This document shows positions 1 to 8,477 of a stretch of DNA of 64,000 nt, one piece after another (the stretch's first letter is position 1; each line of letters starts with the position of its first letter). The stretch comes from Burkholderia sp. NRF60-BP8 (lineage in GTDB: Bacteria; Pseudomonadota; Gammaproteobacteria; Burkholderiales; Burkholderiaceae): NCBI RefSeq assembly GCF_001522585.2, contig NZ_CP013372.1:992001-1056000 (forward strand). The letters run 5' to 3'. The translations under genes were made by a program, and so were the position numbers. The notes under the pieces are model-generated. The model did not search any database, was not told the DNA's origin, and was given only the letters and a program-made list of their open reading frames with translations.

Positions 1-97
1 CGCGGATGCGTGTCGAGCAGTCCTGAGTACCGGCGAATGCGCCGGCGCTCGCGAATAGCGCGACCGGGACGGCCAGCGCGACGAGTGTGTTCTTCAT
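1..97 (-). CDS. Partial exported protein, N-terminus only
   Basis: Only the first 32 codons are in the window; the gene runs off the left edge. The ATG is preceded at good spacing by a GAGGAAA ribosome binding site. The translation begins MKNTLVALAVPVALFASAGA and then FAG: a lysine-containing n-region, a hydrophobic core and an Ala-x-Ala-like end, which is a typical Sec signal peptide with cleavage near residue 22. After it come a cysteine and basic residues. The mature part is too short to name a family. It lies downstream of, and on the same strand as, the LysR gene that follows, separated by about 160 bases with no other gene. A periplasmic or outer membrane protein is the inference; function unknown. 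Confidence 0.6.
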   Translation of the reverse strand, partial: MKNTLVALAVPVALFASAGAFAGTQDCSTRIR

Positions 98-261
98 GCG
101 GATTTCCTCGATTCGATAAAGCGGCTACGGGCGTTCGCGATGCGACGTCCGTCGGCATGCGTTCAATGCGTCATTCTGGCGAGTCGTCGCGGTGCGGGTA
201 AATAGGACCGGTCTGACATGCGGCGTTCGAGCGCACGCTTGCCGCCTAGCTGCGGCGCCGG

Positions 262-1437
262 TCAGTGCGACTTCGTCGCGATGCGATGGATGCGTGCCGC
301 CTGCGCGACGCGTGCCGGATGCGACGCATGGCAATGTGCGGCCGGTCCGCGGCGCGTGCGCCGGGCGGGCGCGGGCGGATCGGCGGCGGCCGGCGCGGTT
401 GTCGGGATGTCCGCATCGACGCCGGAAGCGGCGACCGCGGCGACTGCCGGCAGCGTCGCCTCGGCGTCGAGCCACGCGCGCGTCGCTTCGGCGATCAGTC
501 CGCGCAGCCACCGACCGCCTTCCGCGCACGATCCGGCTTCGTTCCACGTCATCCGGTACACGATGTCCGGCGGCTCGGCCGGCAGCGCGACCGCGGCGAG
601 CGGCAGCAGCTTCGCGTAGTGCCGCGCGAGCCGGTACGTGGTGGTGAGGATCAGGTCGGTGCGCACGAGCGCATGCGCGGCGAGCTCGAAGTGCGGCAGC
701 GTGACGGCGATGCGCCGCTGCAGGCCCACGCGCTCGAGTTGCCGGTCGATCGCGCCGGACGCTTCGAGCCACGACGGCGTCGGGCACAGCTGCGGCGCCG
801 CCGCGAACCCGGCGGCCGTCATCGCGCCGCGCCGCGCGAGCGGATGCGTCGCGCGCATCAGGCACACGACGCGATCGTCGAACAGGTCGTCCTGCCGGAA
901 GCGCGACCGGCGTGCGGGCCGGTTGTCGATCACGACGTCGAGTTCGCCGTCGGCCAGCGCGCGTTCGTCGTCGAATCCGTCGCCGAGCGGATGAAACACC
1001 AGTTGCGCGTTCGGCGCCCGCTCGCGAAACAGCGCGACGAGCTTCGGTACGAACAGCACGTTCAGGTAGTCGGGGCAGCCGATCCGGTAGGTGCGCACCG
1101 ACGTGCGCGCGTCGAACGTCGGCTGCTGGATGCGGATGAAGTCGATCACGCGCAGCGCGTTGCGCAGCGGCTCGATCAGGCGCGCACCGAATTCGGTCGG
1201 CACCATCCCGTAGCGGCTGCGCACCAGCAGCGGGTCGCCGAGCAGCGTGCGCAGGCGCTTGAGCGCGGCGCTCGTCGCCGGCTGCGACATGTTCAGGCGC
1301 ACGGCCGCACGCGACACGGTGCGCTCGGTCAGCAGCACGAGCAGGATGCGCATCAGCCGTGCATCGAGCACGTCGAGCGCGCCCGCGGCGTCGGGCGCGT
1401 CGCGGAGCAGGGGCGGCCGGTCTAGCGGGTTCCGCAT
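262..1437 (-). CDS. LysR-family transcriptional regulator with long C-terminal extension
   Basis: The 391-residue product has an N-terminal winged helix-turn-helix (roughly residues 25-85, with SQPATSAALKRLR as recognition region) and a LysR substrate-binding domain up to about residue 325. The HTH and the 'RIGCPDYLNVLFVPKL' stretch resemble the NodD/NahR-like branch, which typically responds to small aromatic or organic acid ligands. The family is usually 300-330 residues; here the last 65 or so residues are Ala/Pro/Arg-rich low complexity and may be a frame-shifted or relaxed tail. It is transcribed in the same direction as the racemase and NCS1 permease genes upstream and may regulate them, but no operator was identified. 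Family assignment is firm, ligand unknown. Confidence 0.88.
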   Translation of the reverse strand: MRNPLDRPPLLRDAPDAAGALDVLDARLMRILLVLLTERTVSRAAVRLNMSQPATSAALKRLRTLLGDPLLVRSRYGMVPTEFGARLIEPLRNALRVIDFIRIQQPTFDARTSVRTYRIGCPDYLNVLFVPKLVALFRERAPNAQLVFHPLGDGFDDERALADGELDVVIDNRPARRSRFRQDDLFDDRVVCLMRATHPLARRGAMTAAGFAAAPQLCPTPSWLEASGAIDRQLERVGLQRRIAVTLPHFELAAHALVRTDLILTTTYRLARHYAKLLPLAAVALPAEPPDIVYRMTWNEAGSCAEGGRWLRGLIAEATRAWLDAEATLPAVAAVAASGVDADIPTTAPAAADPPAPARRTRRGPAAHCHASHPARVAQAARIHRIATKSH

Positions 1438-1498
1438 GCCGATACGCGTCCCGGCGAGACGGGGCGTGCGCGCCGCACGGTAACCGGCCGGCGGCCCG

Positions 1499-2227
1499 TC
1501 ATTTCGCGAAGGTTCCCGGCCAGCCGACGATCCGCTTCGGGCGCGGCGGCGCGTACGTGCGGACCTTCGACGTCTTCAGCTTCAGTCGCACCAGCGACTC
1601 GGCGAGCGCGACCGCCGCCGACACGCCGTCGACCACCGGCACGCCCGTGCATTCCTCGATCTGCCGATCGAGGCCGGCCATTCCGCCGCAGCCGAGGCAG
1701 ATCACTTCCGCGCGATCGTCCCGCACCGCGCGCTGCGCCTCGCCGACGATCGATTCGATCGCGCGGGCCGGGTCCTCCTCGAGCTCCAGCACCGCGAGGC
1801 CGCTCGCGCGCACCGACGCGCAGCGCGCATCGAGCCCGGCGAGCTTCAGGCGATCCTCGATCAGCGGCACCGTGCGGTCGAGCGTCGTGACGACCGAGTA
1901 GCGATGGCCGAGCAGCATCGCGACGCTGGCGGCCGCTTCGGTGATGTCGACGACGGGCACCGTCAGCAGTTCCTGCAGCCCTTCGCGGCCGTGTTCGCCG
2001 TAGCCGGCCTGGATCACCGCATCGTACGGTTCGTCGTAGTTCAACACGCGATCCATCACGGCGATCGCCGCGAGGTAGCTCTCGAAGTTGCCTTCGATCG
2101 ACTCCGCGCCGAAGCGCGGCGTCAGCCCGACGATCTCCGTGCCGGGCGACGCGGCGGCCTGCGCCTGCGCGGCGATCGCGTCGGTGATCGACTCGGTCGT
2201 GTTGACGTTGACTACCAGGATCCTCAT
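1499..2227 (-). CDS. Aspartate/glutamate/hydantoin racemase-family protein
   Basis: The 242-residue product starts MRILVVNVNTTESIT, the phosphate/carboxylate-binding N-terminus of the hydantoin/allantoin racemase branch of the Asp/Glu racemase superfamily. Such cofactor-independent enzymes use two cysteines. The C-terminal cysteine is present (C180 in 'ICLGCGGM'), but the position of the first one is occupied by glycine (G75 in 'AGYGEHGREG'). A true two-base racemase is therefore doubtful; a one-cysteine relative such as a decarboxylase-like or otherwise altered isomerase is possible. The start ATG has a GGAGTCACG leader. It follows the NCS1 permease gene by about 22 bases, so the two are probably one operon for uptake and conversion of a hydantoin-, purine- or pyrimidine-like compound. 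No hydantoinase gene is in the window. Confidence 0.85.
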   Translation of the reverse strand: MRILVVNVNTTESITDAIAAQAQAAASPGTEIVGLTPRFGAESIEGNFESYLAAIAVMDRVLNYDEPYDAVIQAGYGEHGREGLQELLTVPVVDITEAAASVAMLLGHRYSVVTTLDRTVPLIEDRLKLAGLDARCASVRASGLAVLELEEDPARAIESIVGEAQRAVRDDRAEVICLGCGGMAGLDRQIEECTGVPVVDGVSAAVALAESLVRLKLKTSKVRTYAPPRPKRIVGWPGTFAK

Positions 2228-2249
2228 CGTGACTCCGTATGCGTGTATG

Positions 2250-3782
2250 TCAGTGTTGCGCGCAGGCGACCGCGATGTGTTCGCCCGAGCGCGCTTCGTA
2301 GTGCCGTTTGCGATCGGCCAGCAGCCAGTACACGCCGCCCGCGATCGCGGCGCCGAGCAGCCACGAGAACGGCGTCATCGCGCCGAAGGCCGGCACGACG
2401 GCGAGCGCGATCGAGATCAGCGCGGACGGCACGAGCGCCGCGAGCGCCTTGCGGTTCACGCCGCGCGTGTAGAAGTAGGCGCCGCTCGGCGCTTCGGTAT
2501 AGAGCTCGGGCACGTTCACGCGCTGCTTGCGCACGAGCCAGTAGTCGACCGTGATGATCCCGTACAGCGGGCCGAGCAGCGCACCGAGGCCGGACAGGAA
2601 ATAGACGATCACGATCGGGCTGTTGTACAGGTTCCACGGCAGGATCAGCACGGCGATCGTCGCGCTGATCAGGCCCGCGCGGCGGAACGACAGGCGGTGC
2701 GGCGCGAGGCTCGTCAGCACGAAGGCCGGCGCGACGAAGTTCGCCATGATGTTCACGGCCACCGTCACGATCAGGAACGCCAGGCAGCCGAGCACGAGGA
2801 ACAGCTTGTTCGGCACCGTCGCGATGATTTCGGTCGGGCTGTGGATGATGTGGCCGTTCAGCTCGAACTGCGCGCCCGCGAGCACGAAGCTGATCGTCGC
2901 GAACACGAGGATGTTGACCGGCAGGCCCCAGAAATTGCCGACGCGCACGGTCTTCGCGCTCGGCGACGAACGCGCGAAATCGCAGAAGTTGAGCACCAGC
3001 GTGCCGTAGATCGCGAGCCACAGCGAGCCGCCCGCGAAGATTTCCGTCCACATCTTCAGGCCGGTCATCGGCTTGCCGATCGACATCGCGAGATGGCCGC
3101 CGGTGCGGCTGATCATCCATGCGGCGAGCGACAGCGTCGTGACGAGGATCACCGGGCCGGCGAGCCCTTCGTACTTGCGGACCGTTTCCATCCCGTACGT
3201 GAGGATGCCGATCTGTACCAGCCAGATCGCGACGAACGTGATCCAGCCGAGCGTCGACAGCCCGAAGATCGCATTCCGGTCGAACGCGGCGAGGCCCGGC
3301 CAGATCGCGGTGAGCAGCACGCGCAGCACGACCGACGCGAGATAGGTCTGGATACCGAACCATGCGATCGCGATCACCGCGCGGATCATCGCGGGCAGCA
3401 GCGCGCCGTAGATGCCGAAGCTCATCCGGCTGATCACCGGGAACGGCACGCCGGTTTTCTGGCCCATGTAGCCGGTGAGGTTCATGAAGCAGTACACGAG
3501 CACCGCGCCGATCGCGAGCGACGCGAGCATCTGCCAGCCCGACAGGCCGAGCGCGAACAATCCGATCGCGAACGAGTAGTTCGCGATGTTGTGCACGTCG
3601 TTGGTCCATAGCGCGAAGATGCTGTAGCGGCCCCATGTGCGGCCTTCGGCCTTGGTCGGCGCGAGATCGGGATTGTGCAGCCGCGGGCTCAGCGCGGGAT
3701 CGCGCGCGGCCGTGTCGTCTCGATGCGATGCGTCGTCCGCGCCGAGCCCGAGGCCCGTGCGGTGAATGGCTTCCAGTTGCAC
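2250..3782 (-). CDS. NCS1-family nucleobase/hydantoin-type permease
   Basis: A membrane protein of about 510 residues with roughly twelve hydrophobic segments. The motif region 'LWTNDVHNIANYSFAIGLF' in the first segment and 'GVPFPVISRMSFGIYGA' in the third are hallmarks of nucleobase:cation symporter-1 proteins (Mhp1, FurA, PucI, cytosine and allantoin permeases). The family imports purines, pyrimidines or hydantoins with H+ or Na+. The start is chosen as GTG (CAACTGGAAGCC following) because a strong GAAGGAGA lies 8 bases before it; an in-frame ATG six codons upstream (position 3800) lacks a binding site. It is the first gene of a leftward operon with the racemase-like gene, and the LysR gene lies beyond. 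Substrate is inferred only from context. Confidence 0.9.
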   Translation of the reverse strand: MQLEAIHRTGLGLGADDASHRDDTAARDPALSPRLHNPDLAPTKAEGRTWGRYSIFALWTNDVHNIANYSFAIGLFALGLSGWQMLASLAIGAVLVYCFMNLTGYMGQKTGVPFPVISRMSFGIYGALLPAMIRAVIAIAWFGIQTYLASVVLRVLLTAIWPGLAAFDRNAIFGLSTLGWITFVAIWLVQIGILTYGMETVRKYEGLAGPVILVTTLSLAAWMISRTGGHLAMSIGKPMTGLKMWTEIFAGGSLWLAIYGTLVLNFCDFARSSPSAKTVRVGNFWGLPVNILVFATISFVLAGAQFELNGHIIHSPTEIIATVPNKLFLVLGCLAFLIVTVAVNIMANFVAPAFVLTSLAPHRLSFRRAGLISATIAVLILPWNLYNSPIVIVYFLSGLGALLGPLYGIITVDYWLVRKQRVNVPELYTEAPSGAYFYTRGVNRKALAALVPSALISIALAVVPAFGAMTPFSWLLGAAIAGGVYWLLADRKRHYEARSGEHIAVACAQH

Positions 3783-4033
3783 GCCGTTGTCTCCTTCCAT
3801 GTGCGGGGCGCGAAACCGCGCCGCGGGTGTACGCAGCGCGGGCCGGGCCGCCGTGGACGTTATGTCTCGGATTTGTTCGCGAGTATGGGCGGCCGCCCCG
3901 GCGATGGGAAATTAAATATTCGGCTGGGCGTCATTCGAAAAATGAATGCGACGCGCGCGGCCGCGGCGGCGCGGGAAGGCACGCAAATTGCGGGTCGATG
4001 GGTTCCATCCACATCGACATCAGCGGAGGTGTC

Positions 4034-4300
4034 ATGCAGCGATATTCATTTCGTCACGTATCGCGAGCCGTCTTCGCCGGCATCCTGATCGCGGGCTTGG
4101 CGGCAGGCGCGGGTTGCCAGAAGAAGGGAGACAACGGCGCAGCCAGTTCCGACTCGGGCGCAGCGAGCGGCATGTCGGCCGCGCCTTCGACCGCGCCCTC
4201 GGGCATGCCGAGCAGCGGGGCGGCCGGCAGCAGCGGCGATACCGGTGCAAGCATGCCGGGCGCGGCTTCCGGGCCGGCCGGCGCGAGCGGCGGCGGCTGA
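4034..4300 (+). CDS. Small Ser/Gly/Ala-rich probable lipoprotein
   Basis: An 88-residue product whose ATG is preceded by GGAGG at ideal spacing. It has a basic N-terminus, a hydrophobic stretch (residues 10-27), and a cysteine at about residue 29 in 'LAAGAGCQKKG', a weak lipobox (Gly rather than Leu at -3). The remainder is low-complexity Ser/Gly/Ala/Pro with several methionines, unlikely to fold as an enzyme. Such short disordered lipoproteins are common in Burkholderia genomes; function is not known. It is followed by another small gene on the same strand, separated by about 190 bases. Confidence 0.7.
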   Translation: MQRYSFRHVSRAVFAGILIAGLAAGAGCQKKGDNGAASSDSGAASGMSAAPSTAPSGMPSSGAAGSSGDTGASMPGAASGPAGASGGG

Positions 4301-4493
4301 CGCACGGTCGACGGTCGGGCGGGCGGCGCGCGAGCGTGCCGTCCGCCCGCGGGTGCCGTGCCGGCGGCACGCGCGCCGGATGGTGCGCGTGCGGAGCCGT
4401 GCGCATGAAAGATTTGCAAGGACCGTTGTAGCGATTTCCTGCCCGGCGGCGCTGGCACGATGCCGGCGCCCGTGGGCCGGCCAAGGAGGTGCG

Positions 4494-5045
4494 ATGCAGA
4501 ACGCGGAATCGAACCCTACCCCGGAAAAGCAGCGGGAACAGATCGAGAAAAGCCCGGTGAAGACGCCGGCGGCCGGCGACATGCCCGACGCGGCGACCCA
4601 GGCCGCGCAGGTCGCGCGGCGTCCGCTGACGCCGGAGGCGGTCGCCGGGAAAATGCCGACCGGCCTGCCGGCGATCGACGTCGACGCGCATGCGGTGGAC
4701 AGCGGCGATCCGGTACGCCGTGCCGCCGGCCGGATCGTCACGCTCGACAACGCGAACATGGCGATGACCGACAACACGGTCGACGTCGACGGCAAGGGCA
4801 TGGAGGCCCGCACCGGCGCGTCGGAACTGCAGGACAACGTGATTTATTCGAACGCGTCGCTCGACGAAGCGATCGATACGCCCGACGAAGGGCTCGGCGG
4901 GATCGAGAGCCGGCCGTCCGGCAACATGCCGCAGATCGCGACGCGGCCGGGCTGGCGCGTGCGCCATGTCGGCGACGTCGATATCGAGCACGGCGACGGG
5001 ACGCGCGCCGAGCACGTGATCTGCCTCGAACGGTCCGACGGCTGA
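4494..5045 (+). CDS. Hypothetical hydrophilic protein
   Basis: A 183-residue protein without signal peptide or membrane segment. The ATG is preceded by AAGGAGGT at 4 bases, a near-perfect ribosome binding site. The first 45 residues are charged and Pro/Ala-rich and look disordered; the remainder has many Asp, Gly and Val residues ('RIVTLDNANMAMTDNTVDVDGKG') and may form beta structure. I do not recognise the family. Codon use is the same as the neighbours. It converges with the DUF4397 lipoprotein gene, with an inverted repeat between them. Confidence 0.75.
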   Translation: MQNAESNPTPEKQREQIEKSPVKTPAAGDMPDAATQAAQVARRPLTPEAVAGKMPTGLPAIDVDAHAVDSGDPVRRAAGRIVTLDNANMAMTDNTVDVDGKGMEARTGASELQDNVIYSNASLDEAIDTPDEGLGGIESRPSGNMPQIATRPGWRVRHVGDVDIEHGDGTRAEHVICLERSDG

Positions 5046-5063
5046 TCCCGGGATTCGACGCCA

Positions 5064-5098
5064 CGCGGCGGCCGTTGCATGTTGCACCGGCCGCCGCG
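5064..5098. terminator. Inverted repeat between convergent genes, probable bidirectional terminator
   Basis: Perfect 11-base arms CGCGGCGGCCG and CGGCCGCCGCG flank a 13-base loop that itself contains TGCA twice. It lies 19 bases after the stop of the hypothetical gene and 15 bases before the stop of the convergent DUF4397 gene. No clear U-tract follows, so strength as an intrinsic terminator is uncertain. Confidence 0.6.
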
Positions 5099-5112
5099 AC
5101 CGTTTCCGGCCC

Positions 5113-5874
5113 TTACTGCGGCCCCAGTTCCTGCGCGGACGTATCGGCGTCGTTGCCCTGCGCGACGAGCACGTGGATATCGTTCGGCGTCACGTCGCCG
5201 ACCCCGCCCGACGGAATCGTCAGAAGCAGCCAGTCGGCGTTGTTGCCGATGCTGACCGGCGCGGTCTTCAGGATCGGCGACTTGCTGCCGGCCGTCGTGA
5301 CGATCACCTGGTAGGTGCCGCCGTTCAGGTAGACCGAATCCTGCGTCGTTGCCGGCACGGCGTTCTGGTAGGCCGCGCCCGCCATCGTCGGGCTTTGCGT
5401 GGTGATGTCGGTGCCCGGCGGCACGACGTAGACGTCCACGTTCTGCGCATTCGGCGATGCGTTGAAGCTGCGCACGCGCGCCTTGTCCGACAGCAGCCCC
5501 TTGTCGTATGGATCGTCGATGACGGAGATCAGCGACGTCGTGCTCGGCAGCGCGATCGTCGTGTAGTGGTGACCGTTCGCCGCGCTGAACGATTGAGACG
5601 CGACGGTCGAGGTCGTGCCCGACACGTCGTAGCTCGCGGTCTGCGTGCCCGAATCGATGTCGTGATAGCGCGTCACGCCCTTGTATGCGACGCCCGACTG
5701 GTCGATCTTCGCATTCAGGTAGTAGTCGAGGTTCGGGCCGGCCGGCACCGCGTTGATGAAGCGCGCCTGCGGCTTCGAGATGCCGAGTACGGTCCCGGCG
5801 TCGTCGCCGCCGCCGCATGCTGCGAGCACGGAAATGACCGAGCACAGGGCCACTATCGTTCGTATTGATTTCAT
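5113..5874 (-). CDS. DUF4397-domain lipoprotein
   Basis: A 253-residue product with a lipoprotein signal peptide: MKSIRTIVALCSVISVLAAC, with a clean lipobox LAAC at residue 20. The start is set by AGAGGA upstream of this ATG; longer in-frame extensions lack the signal. The mature part contains two copies of the DUF4397 pattern, 'ARFINAVPAGPNLDYYL' near residue 35 and 'VRSFNASPNAQNVDVYV' near residue 120, each with the N-A-x-P-x-x-x-x-(V/L)-D core. DUF4397 proteins are cell-envelope beta-rich proteins of unknown function. The expected location is the outer membrane or periplasm. It stands alone, convergent with the gene on its left. Confidence 0.9.
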   Translation of the reverse strand: MKSIRTIVALCSVISVLAACGGGDDAGTVLGISKPQARFINAVPAGPNLDYYLNAKIDQSGVAYKGVTRYHDIDSGTQTASYDVSGTTSTVASQSFSAANGHHYTTIALPSTTSLISVIDDPYDKGLLSDKARVRSFNASPNAQNVDVYVVPPGTDITTQSPTMAGAAYQNAVPATTQDSVYLNGGTYQVIVTTAGSKSPILKTAPVSIGNNADWLLLTIPSGGVGDVTPNDIHVLVAQGNDADTSAQELGPQ

Positions 5875-6169
5875 GTCGTCCTCTCGTTCAGGAAACCTGC
5901 ATTGCGATGCGGGACCGCCGCGCAAAGCACCGCGCGGGTCGCAGCGCCGGTTGGAAGGAAGATGGCTGTCCGCCGGAGGGCGGGCGCGGGGATGACGCAA
6001 TCGACGTGCCTGCGCGGCGCGAAAATCGGCGAACGGCGGCGGCGTGGCGGCGGGAAGCGCGCACGCGCCGGGAGGGCGGCGTGCGCGGAATGACGCGGGG
6101 GACGTTGGGGGCGGACCGCGCTAGCGGCGCGGTTGTAAAAAGGCAGTGTTGCGCGTGCGGCGCGAGGCG

Positions 6170-7477
6170 TCAGCGGTTCACGAGCCGGGCCGGATAGGCG
6201 AGCGCGAGTGCGCAGCCGACCAGCATGCACGCGGCGAAGCCGACCAGCCCTGCGCTTTGCGAATGGAACGTGTCGCGCAGCCAGCCGATGAAGTAGGTGC
6301 TGCCGAATCCGCCGAGGTTCGCGATCGAACACGCGAACGCGATGCCGCCGGCGGCGGCCGAGCCCTTCAGGAACGTCGACGGCAGCGCCCACACGACCGG
6401 CATCGCGGCGGCCGCGCCGGCGTTGATCAGCGAGAACAGCAGCACCGTGCCGAGCGTGCCGTGCGACGACGAAGCCGCGATCGCCAGCGCGACGGCCGAC
6501 ACCATGAACGGGACGACGATATGCCAGCGGCGCTCGCGCGCGCGATCGGAGCTGGCGCCGCAGTACAGCGTGGCGAGCACGGCGGCGGCGTTCGGGATCA
6601 CCATCAGCCAGCCGATGTGATACGCGTCCTTCACGCCGGTGTCGCGCAGGATCGTCGGCAGCCAGAAGCTCACCGCATACAGGCCGAGCAGCACGCACAG
6701 ATCGATCAGGCCGAGTGCCCACACCTTCGGATCGGAGAAGGCCTTGCCGAGCGCGTGGCTCTTGTTGCCGGCCGGATCGGCGTCGAGATTCGCGCGCAGC
6801 ACCCGCTTCTCGTCGGCGTTCAGCCATTGCGCGGATTCGATGTCGTTGGGCAGCCAGCGCAGCACCGCGAAACCGAGCAGCACCGACGGCAGCGCCTCGA
6901 GCAGGAACAGCCACTGCCAGCCGCCGAGCCCGTGCACGCCGTCGAACGCACGCATGATCCAGCCGGAGATCGGGCTGCCGATCATGCTCGACAGCGGCAA
7001 GCCGACCATGAACAGCGCGACGATCCGTGCACGACGCGCATCGGGATACCACTGCGTCAGGTACAGCAGCACGCCCGGCAGGAAACCGGCTTCGGCGGCG
7101 CCGAGCAGGAAGCGCACGACGTAGAACTGCATCGGCGTCTGCACGAACATCGTCGCGCCGGACAACAGGCCCCACGTGATCATGATCCGCGCGATCCACA
7201 GCTTCGCGCCGACGCGCTGCAGCACCAGATTGCTCGGGACTTCGAACAGGATGTAGCCGGCGAAGAACAGGCCGGCGCCGAGGCCGTACACGGTGTCGCT
7301 GAACTTCAGCGCATCGAGCATCTGGAGCTTCGCGAGCCCGATGTTGATGCGGTCGAGATAGGCCGCGAAGTAACACAGGCAGAAGAGGGTGATGAGGCGC
7401 AGCGTGACCTTGCGATAGAGAGCGCCGTGCAGCGCGTCGTCGGCGGAAACGGCGGCGCTCGGGTGTGCGGTAGACAT
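6170..7477 (-). CDS. nicT: MFS transporter, probable nicotinate importer NicT
   Basis: A 435-residue carrier with twelve hydrophobic segments of the anion:cation symporter (ACS/TtuB-like) branch, shown by 'AYLDRINIGLAKLQM' in the first segment and 'LFFAGYILFEVPSNLVLQRVG' spread over the second and third (only 20-residue parts quoted as seen). The ATG is preceded by CAGGGGCAG; in-frame codons further upstream are poor candidates. ACS carriers import organic acids with protons. The gene begins the nic region, divergent from the MarR regulator, and its upstream region shares the GTGTGTACGCTA motif with nicC, which supports a role as the nicotinate transporter NicT known from Pseudomonas putida. 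The transport substrate is inferred from context. Confidence 0.82.
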   Translation of the reverse strand: MSTAHPSAAVSADDALHGALYRKVTLRLITLFCLCYFAAYLDRINIGLAKLQMLDALKFSDTVYGLGAGLFFAGYILFEVPSNLVLQRVGAKLWIARIMITWGLLSGATMFVQTPMQFYVVRFLLGAAEAGFLPGVLLYLTQWYPDARRARIVALFMVGLPLSSMIGSPISGWIMRAFDGVHGLGGWQWLFLLEALPSVLLGFAVLRWLPNDIESAQWLNADEKRVLRANLDADPAGNKSHALGKAFSDPKVWALGLIDLCVLLGLYAVSFWLPTILRDTGVKDAYHIGWLMVIPNAAAVLATLYCGASSDRARERRWHIVVPFMVSAVALAIAASSSHGTLGTVLLFSLINAGAAAAMPVVWALPSTFLKGSAAAGGIAFACSIANLGGFGSTYFIGWLRDTFHSQSAGLVGFAACMLVGCALALAYPARLVNR

Positions 7478-7577
7478 GGGACTGCCCCTGTTCGAATGTG
7501 ACGGATGAATGGGTGGCTCGATCGACGCGAGCGGACGTTCCGCTGCGCACTGGAGTCTGTATATCACGTCAAATACA

Positions 7578-7590
7578 TAGCGTACACACT
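7578..7590 (-). promoter_or_regulatory. Candidate NicR operator ahead of nicT
   Basis: On the minus strand the sequence reads AGTGTGTACGCTA, identical over 13 bases to the site ahead of nicC and sharing AGTGTGTAC with the site ahead of nicE. It lies about 100 bases upstream of the nicT start, in an AT-rich stretch suited to a promoter. Assignment to NicR is inference. Confidence 0.6.
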
Positions 7591-7725
7591 AGAAAATACC
7601 GAATCGAACGGGCACGAATCCGGTCGTCGTGTTGTCAGTATAAGACCGGGGAAAGCCACGATTTAAAAGGGCTTATGGACGATATGAAGCATGCGCTGAA
7701 AAGGCTGGGGCACGCGTGCCGGTAT

Positions 7726-7772
7726 GCACGAAATTCGTGCGTATGCACTCAAAATTGAAGCGTGTGCACGAA
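7726..7772. promoter_or_regulatory. GCACGAA inverted repeats, candidate operator
   Basis: A perfect inverted repeat GCACGAA-A-TTCGTGC (7726-7740) is followed by a further GCACGAA half-site at 7766-7772, within a stretch also carrying GTATGCAC and GTGTGCAC. Repeated half-sites in the nicT-nicR spacer look like a regulator binding array; the protein is unknown. Confidence 0.45.
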
Positions 7773-7962
7773 AGCCGGCAGCAGTGCGCGCAGGGGCCTG
7801 CGGCAGCCGCCGCGCCGGTGCGCGGCCGGCCCGGCGCGCCGACGCGACGAGCGGGCGACCGTTGCACTCGGGCGACCGTCACGCGCAATCTGCATGCGAT
7901 GCCGCGAATCGTGATGCACCGCAATGACGCGATCGTTCTGCGCCGGCCGCGTTGATTCGAGG

Positions 7963-7970
7963 GTGTACAC
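7963..7970. promoter_or_regulatory. GTGTACAC palindrome ahead of nicR
   Basis: A perfect 8-base palindrome with the same GTGTAC core as the nic promoter motifs, 42 bases before the chosen nicR start. It could mediate autorepression by NicR, as is usual for MarR proteins. Confidence 0.45.
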
Positions 7971-8012
7971 TGCTTGTCTTTCATTTGCATGCGGGCGCGG
8001 GCCCGCACTCTC

Positions 8013-8459
8013 ATGGCGTCTTCCAAGGATTCGTACGATTTTCACGATCAGGTCGGGCATCTGCTGCGCCGCGCGTATCAGCGGCACGTGTCGATTTTTC
8101 AGGAAGCGATCCCCGATTCGGATCTCACGGCCGCGCAGTTCGTGACGCTGTGCGCGGTCAAGGAACGGCAGGCGTGTTCGCTGAACGACATCGTCAAGGC
8201 GACCGCGATCGATCAGGCGACGATTCGCGGCGTCGTCGAGCGCCTGAAGACGCGCGCGCTGATCGAGGTGTTGCCCGACCCGAACGACGGCCGCAAGCTG
8301 ATCGTGCGCACGACCGCGGCCGGCCTCGCGCTGATCGATCGCACGGTGCCGTTCGCGCGGCAGGTGACGGAGCGCACGTACGGCACGCTCAATCCCGGCG
8401 AACGGGTCGCGCTGCAGTTCCTGCTGCGCAAGATGATGGAAGAAGACGGCGACGCGTGA
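8013..8459 (+). CDS. nicR: MarR-family repressor, probable NicR
   Basis: A 148-residue MarR protein. The winged helix is at about residues 35-100 ('SLNDIVKATAIDQATIRGVV' recognition region, wing 'LPDPNDGRKLIVRTT'), flanked by dimerisation helices. The start MASSKDSYDF is preferred over a longer in-frame start at 7974 because the extra 13 residues are not MarR-like. NicR of Pseudomonas putida is a MarR repressor of the nic genes relieved by 6-hydroxynicotinate; position between nicT and the nic operon, and the shared motifs upstream of nicT, nicE and nicC, fit this role here. It converges with the molybdopterin subunit gene with an 18-base gap. Confidence 0.85.
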   Translation: MASSKDSYDFHDQVGHLLRRAYQRHVSIFQEAIPDSDLTAAQFVTLCAVKERQACSLNDIVKATAIDQATIRGVVERLKTRALIEVLPDPNDGRKLIVRTTAAGLALIDRTVPFARQVTERTYGTLNPGERVALQFLLRKMMEEDGDA

Positions 8460-8477
8460 CGAGCGGCGCAGGCCACG

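Larger units (their letters stand above)
7478..8012. promoter_or_regulatory. nicT-nicR divergent control region
   Basis: About 535 bases with no gene between the divergent nicT and nicR starts. It is noticeably more AT-rich on the nicT side. It contains one copy of the shared nic motif, a perfect GCACGAA/TTCGTGC inverted repeat with further half-sites, and GTGTACAC just ahead of nicR. These are described separately. No ORF with convincing coding character was seen here. Confidence 0.6.
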
